From Lachnospiraceae bacterium (lineage in GTDB: Bacteria; Bacillota_A; Clostridia; Lachnospirales; Lachnospiraceae): a stretch of 11,724 nucleotides of DNA. Shown piece after piece: positions 1 through 4,934 of this stretch. Position 1 is the stretch's first letter; every line of letters starts with the position of its first letter. The notes beneath the pieces were generated by a model that saw only the letters and a program-made list of their open reading frames with translations, was not told the origin of the DNA and did no database searches. Location: the NCBI GenBank assembly GCA_017435025.1, contig JAFSFU010000012.1:1-11724 (forward strand). Reading direction: 5' to 3'. The translations under genes and the position numbers were made by a program.

Positions 1-882
1 ATAAGGCTCACCGTCGGGATATGTTTTCCAGGAGTTGATACGGCTGTCAGCCTTGAAGAAGAGCAGCAGCAGAAGGCAGAAGAGGAACGTTTAAAGAAGG
101 AAGCGGAGGATGCGATCGCGGCGATGAATCAGCTGAAAGCGACGGTTTCCCAGGAAACACCGGTTTCTTCTGCAACTCCGACAACGGATAGCAGCAATGT
201 GCAGGTGGAGACAAGTGCTCCGACTGCAGCAGATCCGACAGTAGGAAATGCACCGGCTTCAACAGACGTTGGCATTATTGCAGCAAATCCAAATGGTGCG
301 TCGCAGAGTGACGTGACAACAACAGCACCGAAGGTAGAAACACAGACACCGGCGGTGACTGCGCCAACAATCGGAACAACAGCGGCACCGACGACCGGCA
401 GTACAAACGGTCCGGGAAGCGCATCTCCGGCAAATAAGGTTGATTACAGCGGAGGTCCGGGAGGTCCGGGTGCTCCTGTATCTAAGGATCAGACACAGAG
501 CAGCAGCTCTGAACTGACAACCGCAACAAGAACTGCGATTGTAGCTTATGCTAAGCAGTTCTTGGGGAATCCATATGTATATGGCGGCACAAGCCTGACT
601 GATGGTACCGATTGCTCTGGATTTACGATGAGAATTTACGAGCATTTTGGTATTGATACAGGCCGTACCTCCAGAGATCAGGCAGCGAAGGGCAAACAGA
701 TCCCGATCGATTCTGTACAGCCTGGCGATCTTCTCTTCTATGCGAGCGGAGATTATATCAATCATGTAGCGATGTACATTGGCGGTGGACAGATCATCCA
801 CGCAAGTACTTCTAAAACAGGAATTATCATTTCTACAGCTTACTACCGTACACCGTACAAGGCTGTAACTTTCCTGGAATAA
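1..882 (+). CDS. NlpC/P60 family cell-wall peptidase, 5' end outside window
   Basis: C-terminal part of a secreted or surface NlpC/P60 cysteine peptidase; family members cut peptide stems of peptidoglycan (typically D-Glu-diaminopimelate endopeptidases). The frame is open from base 1 and 293 residues are visible. Order: a charged Glu/Gln/Lys-rich probable coiled coil (about residues 18-45), a long Thr/Ala/Pro/Ser-rich low-complexity linker with a GGPGGPG stretch (about 46-172), then the catalytic domain (about 175-293). Catalytic Cys205 lies in TDCSGF, His255 in INHVAMYIGG and His267 in IIHAS. The ATG at 124 is not taken as the start: it has no ribosome binding site and the coiled coil runs through it. 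The signal peptide and any SH3 domains would lie upstream. The first 40 bases may hide a frame break (see findings). sdaAB follows 18 bases downstream with no terminator between, so the genes may be co-transcribed. The exact bond cut is inferred from family only. Confidence 0.9.
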   Translation: MRLTVGICFPGVDTAVSLEEEQQQKAEEERLKKEAEDAIAAMNQLKATVSQETPVSSATPTTDSSNVQVETSAPTAADPTVGNAPASTDVGIIAANPNGASQSDVTTTAPKVETQTPAVTAPTIGTTAAPTTGSTNGPGSASPANKVDYSGGPGGPGAPVSKDQTQSSSSELTTATRTAIVAYAKQFLGNPYVYGGTSLTDGTDCSGFTMRIYEHFGIDTGRTSRDQAAKGKQIPIDSVQPGDLLFYASGDYINHVAMYIGGGQIIHASTSKTGIIISTAYYRTPYKAVTFLE

Positions 883-900
883 AAAGCGGAGGGGTATGTT

Positions 901-1578
901 ATGAACGAGATTGGAACATTTGATATTCTGGGACCAAATATGATCGGTCCGTCCAGTTCTCATACAGCTGGTGCATTGAGAATTGCATTCATTGCCGGTA
1001 GTATGGTGGAAAAAGCAGTTTCTGTAAAATTTGAACTTTATGGTTCTTTTGCCCGCACCTATCATGGCCATGGTACCGATCGTGCTCTGGTAGGCGGTAT
1101 CCTTGGTTATCAGCCGGATGATGAGAGAATCCGTGATTCTTTCGATCATGCAAAAGAAGCAGGACTTGAATTCGAGTTTATCGAGAATTTCGAGGAAAAG
1201 GATGTATATCCGAATACCGTTGATATTTATGTGAAAGATGCGAATGGTGCAGAAGTAACACTGCGCGGCGAATCCATCGGAGGCGGTAATGCGGTAATTA
1301 CGAAGCTGAACGGTGTGGATGTAGAACTGACTGGCAATTACAATACACTTGTTGTTGAGCAGGTGGACCAGAAGGGTGTTCTTGCATTCCTTACTATGGT
1401 GTTAAGCACCAACGATATCAATATCGGTACTGTACGTCTGTTCCGTGAAGGAAAAGGTAAAAAAGCGACAACGATCATCGAAGTGGACTCCAAGATCCCA
1501 GATCGCGTGATCAATGCTCTTTACGGATATGATGCCGTTAAGAACGTAATTGTTGTTCCGAGAATCAAAATGGACTAG
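901..1578 (+). CDS. sdaAB: L-serine dehydratase, iron-sulfur-dependent, beta subunit
   Basis: Beta chain of the two-subunit, oxygen-sensitive [4Fe-4S] L-serine dehydratase, which deaminates L-serine to pyruvate and ammonia in the cytoplasm. The 225-residue length fits the family. Seen: the N-terminal signature GPNMIGPSSSHTAGA (residues 11-25), TYHGHGTDRAL (53-63), the loop SIGGGN (125-130), and a C-terminal ACT domain (about 149-221, beginning VVEQVDQKGVLAFLT), which in this enzyme class is a ligand-binding or dimerisation module. The start at 901 is preceded by the strong site GGAGGGG (about 8 bases upstream). The alpha-subunit gene begins 14 bases after the stop, giving the standard sdaAB-sdaAA pair. 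No promoter is visible directly upstream, so expression may depend on the peptidase gene's transcript. Assignment is secure. Confidence 0.96.
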   Translation: MNEIGTFDILGPNMIGPSSSHTAGALRIAFIAGSMVEKAVSVKFELYGSFARTYHGHGTDRALVGGILGYQPDDERIRDSFDHAKEAGLEFEFIENFEEKDVYPNTVDIYVKDANGAEVTLRGESIGGGNAVITKLNGVDVELTGNYNTLVVEQVDQKGVLAFLTMVLSTNDINIGTVRLFREGKGKKATTIIEVDSKIPDRVINALYGYDAVKNVIVVPRIKMD

Positions 1579-1592
1579 CGGGAGGGCCGGAA

Positions 1593-2483
1593 ATGAATTT
1601 TACAAATGGTGCACAGCTTTTAGAATATTGTGAGAAAAATAATAAAAAAATTTCCGAGGCTATGTTTGAGCGTGAGACAACTCACCTGGAAGCAGACCCG
1701 GAAAGAACCATGGAGCGTATGAGAAAAGCATACTCCATTATGAAGGGTTCCGTTAAAAAGCCGCTCGAAGAGGATATCGTCAGTATGGGCGGTATGATCG
1801 GCGGCGAAAGCAGAATGCTTCATGATATGAGAGCGGCTGGTAAGAATATCTGCGGAACAACCGTTTCCAAAGCAATCGCTTATGCGGTTGGTGTACTGGA
1901 AGTCAATGCGTCCATGGGTCTGATCGTAGCAGCTCCGACAGCAGGTTCCTCCGGTGTTATTCCGGGTGTTCTCTGCACGATTCAGGAAGAATATGGATTT
2001 AGTGATGAAGAAATCTGTCAGGCATTGTTTAACGCTGCAGGTATCGGTTACCTGATTACAAGAAACGCAACAACAGCAGGAGCAGAAGGCGGCTGTCAGG
2101 CAGAGGTTGGTTCTGCCAGCGCGATGGCGGCATCTGCGGTTGTAGAGCTGATGGGCGGTACTCCGAGACAGTGTATGGATGCAGCTTCCTTTGCACTGGT
2201 TAATATTCTTGGTCTCGTGTGTGATCCGATCGGCGGTCTTGTTGAAAATCCATGTCAGAACAGAAACGCGATGGGTGCATCCAATGCTCTGATCTCTGCG
2301 GAATTATCTCTGGCCGGTGTAAAGAGTATTACTCCGATCGACGAGACAATTGCAGTTATGTATGCAGTTGGCCGTTCTCTTCCGTCTGAATTGAGAGAGA
2401 CTTCTATGGGTGGTATGGCAGTTGCCAAGAGTGCTTGCGAAGCGTGCCGTGCATGTGCAGAGAAGAGAAATAAAAAGAAATAA
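1593..2483 (+). CDS. sdaAA: L-serine dehydratase, iron-sulfur-dependent, alpha subunit
   Basis: Catalytic alpha chain of L-serine dehydratase; 296 residues, normal for the separate-subunit form. It carries the [4Fe-4S] cluster that binds the serine hydroxyl. Likely cluster ligands by family pattern are Cys168 (AEGGCQAEVGSA), Cys210 and Cys221 (CDPIGGLVENPC). Other family signatures are PTAGSSGVIPG (115-125) and the SMGGMAVA segment near the end (271-278). The tail has three evenly spaced cysteines, Cys282, Cys285 and Cys288 (ACEACRAC), before a basic end; in the structurally studied Legionella enzyme a C-terminal cysteine folds into the active site as the fourth cluster ligand, so one of these could play that part. 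The start has GGAGGG about 7 bases upstream. A hairpin terminator follows the stop, ending the operon. Confidence 0.96.
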   Translation: MNFTNGAQLLEYCEKNNKKISEAMFERETTHLEADPERTMERMRKAYSIMKGSVKKPLEEDIVSMGGMIGGESRMLHDMRAAGKNICGTTVSKAIAYAVGVLEVNASMGLIVAAPTAGSSGVIPGVLCTIQEEYGFSDEEICQALFNAAGIGYLITRNATTAGAEGGCQAEVGSASAMAASAVVELMGGTPRQCMDAASFALVNILGLVCDPIGGLVENPCQNRNAMGASNALISAELSLAGVKSITPIDETIAVMYAVGRSLPSELRETSMGGMAVAKSACEACRACAEKRNKKK

Positions 2484-2496
2484 AGATTGATTACAT

Positions 2497-2532
2497 AGAC
2501 CGCAGGTATCGTTGTGCTATCTGCGGTCTTTT
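2497..2532 (+). terminator. Intrinsic terminator after sdaAA
   Basis: A 12-pair stem, AGACCGCAGGTA (2497-2508) with TATCTGCGGTCT (2518-2529), contains one G-T wobble, has a 9-base loop and is followed by a short T run. It starts 14 bases after the sdaAA stop. The T tract is short, so termination may be partial. Confidence 0.85.
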
Positions 2533-2587
2533 GCTGTAAAGCAGAATTGAGGGGACTATTCGGGTCAAGGATTGAACCGCCAGTCCA

Positions 2588-2617
2588 TAGACACCATCCG
2601 AATCCATTTGGTATAAT
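2588..2617 (+). promoter_or_regulatory. Predicted sigma-A promoter for the first XRE gene
   Basis: TAGACA (2588-2593), an 18-base spacer and TATAAT (2612-2617); the -10 box is extended by TGG (2609-2611). It would give a leader of about 110 bases before the start at 2732. A weak hairpin (GGACT 2553-2557 with AGTCC 2582-2586, plus an inner stem) lies just before the -35 box. Predicted by motif only. Confidence 0.65.
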
Positions 2618-2639
2618 AAAGATTTGGTAAAAATTTCCA

Positions 2640-2712
2640 GTTGAATCACTTTCGCAATCAAGCTAGAGCATAAACTTTAGTACAATGACGGTGAGTTAAA
2701 AAATGATTCAAC
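2640..2712. repeat. Spaced 9-bp perfect inverted repeat in the XRE leader
   Basis: GTTGAATCA (2640-2648) and its exact complement TGATTCAAC (2704-2712) are separated by 55 bases, between the predicted promoter and the start codon of the first XRE gene. They could be paired operator half-sites for autoregulation, or an RNA stem that brings the start region into a large hairpin. Neither is proven by sequence. Confidence 0.5.
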
Positions 2713-2731
2713 AGGATGGTGAAGTGCGAAC

Positions 2732-2980
2732 ATGCCAGTGCCAAATACACAATATGGAGAAAAGAACCTGATTGGTCCGATTTTAAAACGTCTGAGAGAG
2801 GAACGTGGAATCTCGCAAAGAGAACTGGCGAGACAGTTTCAATTGATGGGTTGCGATATAGACCAGAATGTGATTGCCAGGATTGAAACGGATAAACGTC
2901 GTGTGTCTGATATTGAAATTCGTGCGATCATGAAGGTGTTTAAGGTTTCCAGTGCCGTGCTGCTGGGAGATAATGAGTAG
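2732..2980 (+). CDS. Small XRE-family helix-turn-helix regulator
   Basis: An 82-residue cytoplasmic DNA-binding protein made of little more than one XRE/Cro-C1 helix-turn-helix domain. The domain covers about residues 14-78: LKRLREERGISQRELARQF forms the first helices, and NVIARIETDKRRVSDIEIRAI holds the recognition helix and the helix after it. There is no effector or oligomerisation domain beyond it. The start at 2732 has only a weak upstream site (AGGATGGTG, about 11 bases away), suggesting modest translation. The gene has its own predicted promoter and terminator, so it is probably a single-gene unit. Its targets are unknown; the inverted repeat in its leader is an obvious candidate. The domain call is firm, the function is not. 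Confidence 0.88.
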   Translation: MPVPNTQYGEKNLIGPILKRLREERGISQRELARQFQLMGCDIDQNVIARIETDKRRVSDIEIRAIMKVFKVSSAVLLGDNE

Positions 2981-3000
2981 TGAAATATAGAAGTAATACA

Positions 3001-3036
3001 GGAATGCTTGATCAATTGTGACAGGCATTCCTTTTT
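3001..3036 (+). terminator. Intrinsic terminator after the first XRE gene
   Basis: Stem GGAATGCTTG (3001-3010) with CAGGCATTCC (3022-3031), ten pairs including one G-T, with an 11-base loop, followed directly by five T (3032-3036). It lies 20 bases after the stop at 2980. Confidence 0.88.
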
Positions 3037-3051
3037 AAATCCTGAAAATAA

Positions 3052-3086
3052 GCATTTTAGTAAAGATAAAATAGGCGTTTTAGTTA
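3052..3086 (+). repeat. Direct repeat upstream of the second XRE gene
   Basis: GCATTTTAGTAA (3052-3063) and GCGTTTTAGTTA (3075-3086) match at ten of twelve positions and are 23 bases apart, about two helical turns. The second copy abuts the predicted -35 box at 3087, a good place for an operator. A related TTTAGTAC lies at 2676-2683 in the leader of the first XRE gene. Confidence 0.45.
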
Positions 3087-3116
3087 TTGGGAATAGAAAT
3101 AGAATTTTGATACACT
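3087..3116 (+). promoter_or_regulatory. Predicted sigma-A promoter for the second XRE gene
   Basis: TTGGGA (3087-3092), an 18-base spacer and TACACT (3111-3116), with an extended -10 TGA (3108-3110). It is about 28 bases before the start codon, giving a very short leader. Motif-based prediction; both boxes differ from consensus at two positions. Confidence 0.55.
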
Positions 3117-3143
3117 CTATTAAAAGTTTGTTGTGCGTGGTGA

Positions 3144-3506
3144 ATGGACATGAATGAAGAGATTGGCAGACGGATAAGAGAGGCAAGAGAAAGAAAAAAT
3201 ATTTCACAGGAAAAACTTGCGGAACTTGCAGAAACTTCTTCGACCAGTATCAGTCGTCTGGAAAGAGGAAAGACGATGGTGAGCTTAAAGAAGCTTAATA
3301 GAATCGCAGATGCATTAGACACAAATCTGGCTGAACTTCTCCAGGATGTTCTGGGGGGAGATTCGGTGGAATCGGATATTTTAGATAGAATTCGTTTGCT
3401 TCTTGCGAAATGCACAGTAGAAGAGAGAAAGTATTGGATCGAGAATTTGCAGCTGTTCGTGGATCTGCAGAGAAGTCAGAAGATGAAAGATCGGGATGAG
3501 AATTAG
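3144..3506 (+). CDS. XRE-family helix-turn-helix regulator with C-terminal helical extension
   Basis: A 120-residue cytoplasmic regulator. Residues about 7-67 form a classic XRE domain: IGRRIREARERKNISQEKLA, then the recognition segment TSSTSISRLERGKTMVSLKKL and a closing helix ending in LAELL. The rest (about 70-120) is charged and helical, with CTVEERKYWIENLQLFVDL, and may serve oligomerisation or partner contact. ATG codons at 3144 and 3150 are both in frame; neither has a strong ribosome binding site, so the start could be either. The stop (3504-3506) is followed without any gap by the ATG of the next gene, pointing to coupled translation and a shared job. No sequence relation to the first XRE gene is evident beyond the fold. 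The regulated genes are unknown. Confidence 0.88.
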   Translation: MDMNEEIGRRIREARERKNISQEKLAELAETSSTSISRLERGKTMVSLKKLNRIADALDTNLAELLQDVLGGDSVESDILDRIRLLLAKCTVEERKYWIENLQLFVDLQRSQKMKDRDEN

Positions 3507-3704
3507 ATGGATAGCGAAACGAGAAGAATGGTAGAACGGGAATTACAGAGGATGCAGGAACGACGCTGGTTTACTCGGGGACTTATGGGGCATTCCGATG
3601 CAATTCGGCTAACCAACATTGGGTTCTTATCAAAATATTTTCATGTCAGCTGTGAAGAAATAATGGAAGTAATTCATGAAGATGGAATAGAGAGACAGAT
3701 ATAA
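3507..3704 (+). CDS. Small uncharacterised protein coupled to an XRE regulator
   Basis: A 65-residue protein that I do not recognise. The N-terminal third is strongly charged and probably helical (METRRMVEREL-like, rich in Arg and Glu, residues 1-21). The C-terminal half (about 35-60, IGFLSKYFHVSCEEIMEVIHED) has the spacing of short helices with a turn and could be a minimal helix-turn-helix or a protein-binding motif, but this is a guess. There is no signal peptide or membrane segment. It starts on the base after the stop of the XRE gene, with only GGGATGAG upstream as a possible ribosome site, so it is probably made by translational coupling. Possible roles are co-regulator or antagonist of the XRE protein. 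It is followed at once by a terminator. Confidence 0.7.
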   Translation: MDSETRRMVERELQRMQERRWFTRGLMGHSDAIRLTNIGFLSKYFHVSCEEIMEVIHEDGIERQI

Positions 3705-3738
3705 AAGCCGGTACGGGGATTCCCATACCGGCTTTTTT
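3703..3738. terminator. Bidirectional terminator between the XRE unit and hpf
   Basis: Stem GCCGGTACGGG (3707-3717) with CCCATACCGGC (3722-3732), one C-A mismatch and a four-base loop. It is flanked by AAAA on the left and six T (3733-3738) on the right, so it can end transcription from both sides. It lies between the convergent genes ending at 3704 (+) and 3764 (-), and its left end overlaps the stop codon. Confidence 0.88.
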
Positions 3739-3763
3739 GATTCATTTATTTGACGAATTTGAT

Positions 3764-4291
3764 TTAGAATTCCGGTTCGATCAGACCGTAAGAGTTTGCT
3801 TTTCTCTTATAAACCACATTGATCTGCTCCGTTTCGGAATTGAGGAACATAAAGAAGTTGTGACCTAACAGTTCCATCTGCAGGCAAGCTTCTTCCGGAT
3901 CCATCGGTTTCATTGCGAAACGTTTGGTTTTTACGATATTAACAGCCTCTTCGTATTCAACTTCTTCCTGAATAAATGCATCACTGAAGGAAGCGGCGCT
4001 CTGTTTTTTATCGATAATTTTTGTTTTATATTTTTTAATCTGACGTTCAATAATCTCTTCCACAAGGTCGATGGAAACATACATATCATCGGAATCCTGC
4101 TCAGCACGGATGATGCTTCCTTTAATCGGGATTGTAACTTCGATTTTCTGGCGTCCTTTCTCAACGCTTAAAGTTACCTGAGCTTCTGTATCTGGAGAAA
4201 AATAACGGTCCAGTTTACCGAGTTTGTTCTCAACGGCGTTCTTTAATCCTGGGGTAATGTCGATGTTCTTTCCGCTAATCGTATAACGCAT
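3764..4291 (-). CDS. hpf: Ribosome hibernation promoting factor, long form
   Basis: Long-form HPF, 175 residues, which binds 70S ribosomes and pairs them into inactive 100S dimers in slow growth or stress. The N-terminal S30AE domain covers about residues 1-97 (MRYTISGKNIDITPGLKN to the basic RQIKKYKTKI) and occupies the mRNA/tRNA path on the small subunit. An acidic linker follows (about 98-118), then the C-terminal dimerisation domain (about 119-175), which reads KRFAMKPMDPEEACLQMELL and ends in NSYGLIEPEF. Length and two-domain layout match Firmicutes long HPF rather than the short enterobacterial form. The start has AAGGAG (complement of 4300-4305) 8 bases upstream. It is a single-gene unit on the minus strand with its own promoter and a shared terminator. 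Confidence 0.96.
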   Translation of the reverse strand: MRYTISGKNIDITPGLKNAVENKLGKLDRYFSPDTEAQVTLSVEKGRQKIEVTIPIKGSIIRAEQDSDDMYVSIDLVEEIIERQIKKYKTKIIDKKQSAASFSDAFIQEEVEYEEAVNIVKTKRFAMKPMDPEEACLQMELLGHNFFMFLNSETEQINVVYKRKANSYGLIEPEF

Positions 4292-4321
4292 AAAATCAAC
4301 TCCTTCTTTTGAGATGGTTTT

Positions 4322-4350
4322 ATTATACCATGCAATTCTGTATAATACAA
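4322..4350 (-). promoter_or_regulatory. hpf: Predicted sigma-A promoter for hpf
   Basis: On the minus strand: TTGTAT (4345-4350), a 17-base spacer and TATAAT (4322-4327), with an extended -10 TGG. It lies about 30 bases upstream of the hpf start codon, so the leader is short and leaves no room for a long structured RNA. Confidence 0.75.
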
Positions 4351-4483
4351 CTAATATCTAATAAAAATCCGACAATTTAGAAATATTAAATAAGTATTAA
4401 AACGATTGCAAATCTGTTGAAATGGTACATTTTTGTCAATGGTTTTTTTGCGAAACAAGGTCGAAAAAAGTAATTTTATAAAA

Positions 4484-4776
4484 TGTGTACAAAAATCACA
4501 CAAATTTGATTTCCACCATAAAATGGAAAATTACCACGAGGATAATTGTGGATAATGTGGATAACTTGGTGTATAAGTGCTTTTTGTTGTAAAAACGTGG
4601 TTTGTGTGGGTGGACAACTTTCAACAAAACCATTGTGGATTATTGTGGATAAAGTGGATAAATAAAAAATCGAACATAATTTTTGTGCAATATGTACATT
4701 TTTAGCGCGATAAAGCATGCGCGGCGCGGTATTCGACACGGAGGCGGGAAGACAGTCCGGGGATACTTGTGGACAA
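4484..4776 (-). promoter_or_regulatory. DnaA-box cluster in the hpf-secA gap
   Basis: Three exact TGTGGATAA 9-mers (complement of the DnaA box TTATCCACA) lie at 4547-4555, 4556-4564 and 4644-4652; the first two abut. One-mismatch copies are TGTGGATTA (4634-4642), AGTGGATAA (4653-4661) and TGTGGACAA (4768-4776). Weaker ones are at 4484-4492, 4568-4576 and 4609-4617. All have the same orientation. The surrounding DNA is very AT-rich apart from a GC-rich patch at about 4705-4760. DnaA is the replication initiator and also a transcription regulator, so this could be a titration, timing or regulatory site upstream of secA. Genes on both flanks run mainly rightwards and no dnaA or dnaN is present, so a replication origin is unlikely. 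I see no gene in 4351-4934. Confidence 0.65.
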
Positions 4777-4778
4777 GT
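4765..4778. repeat. Perfect inverted repeat upstream of the secA promoter
   Basis: ACTTGT-GG-ACAAGT is a 6-bp perfect inverted repeat with a 2-base centre. It overlaps the last DnaA-box-like 9-mer and sits 21 bases before the predicted secA -35 box. It could be a dimeric regulator's operator; no regulator is known from the sequence. Confidence 0.45.
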
Positions 4779-4799
4779 TGTAAAATTTCTGTGAACCCA

Positions 4800-4828
4800 T
4801 TGAATTAAAACCATAAAAGTGGTAGAAT
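4800..4828 (+). promoter_or_regulatory. secA: Predicted sigma-A promoter for secA-prfB
   Basis: TTGAAT (4800-4805), a 17-base spacer and TAGAAT (4823-4828), with an extended -10 TGG (4820-4822). It would start a leader of about 100 bases before secA. This is the best match upstream of the gene. Confidence 0.7.
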
Positions 4829-4849
4829 ATATAAGATTGTATTATTATA

Positions 4850-4896
4850 GGGTATTTTTACCCAATTTGATCGATCCGGCAATTCGGAAGCCGGAT
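4850..4896 (+). other. Two hairpins in the secA leader
   Basis: GGGTA-TTTT-TACCC (4850-4863) is followed by ATCCGGC (4874-4880) pairing with GCCGGAT (4890-4896) around a 9-base loop. A seven-T run lies further on, just before the ribosome binding site, 17 bases or more after the second stem, so this is not a standard terminator. The role is unknown; possibilities are mRNA stability or leader control of secA. Confidence 0.45.
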
Positions 4897-4934
4897 GGTG
4901 AGCAGAATTATCTATTTTTTTAGGAGCGTGTACA

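Noticed and set aside
124..126. ATG at 124 as start of the NlpC/P60 gene
   Set aside because: There is no ribosome binding site and the coiled coil continues upstream in frame to the window edge.
259..1149. 296-residue Cys/Arg-rich frame on the minus strand
   Set aside because: It is antisense to the NlpC/P60 and sdaAB genes, which have intact catalytic motifs; its odd composition is a by-product of their codons.
2553..2603. tRNA fragment or attachment site (minus strand contains GGTTCAATCC, like a T-loop)
   Set aside because: The flanking bases do not form a T stem, no acceptor or anticodon arm is visible, and no integrase gene is present.
4292..4480. raiA-type structured RNA upstream of hpf
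   Set aside because: The hpf promoter lies only about 30 bases before the start codon and the DNA beyond is AT-rich without evident conserved stems.
4476..4814. 112-residue frame on the minus strand
   Set aside because: It lies in the DnaA-box gap, has no ribosome binding site or family-like sequence, and its composition follows the repeats.
4292..4934. Chromosomal replication origin
   Set aside because: DnaA boxes, AT-rich DNA and a GC-rich patch are present, but there is no dnaA, dnaN or rpmH nearby, no clear DnaA-trio run was found, and sda genes and secA run the same way on both sides instead of diverging.
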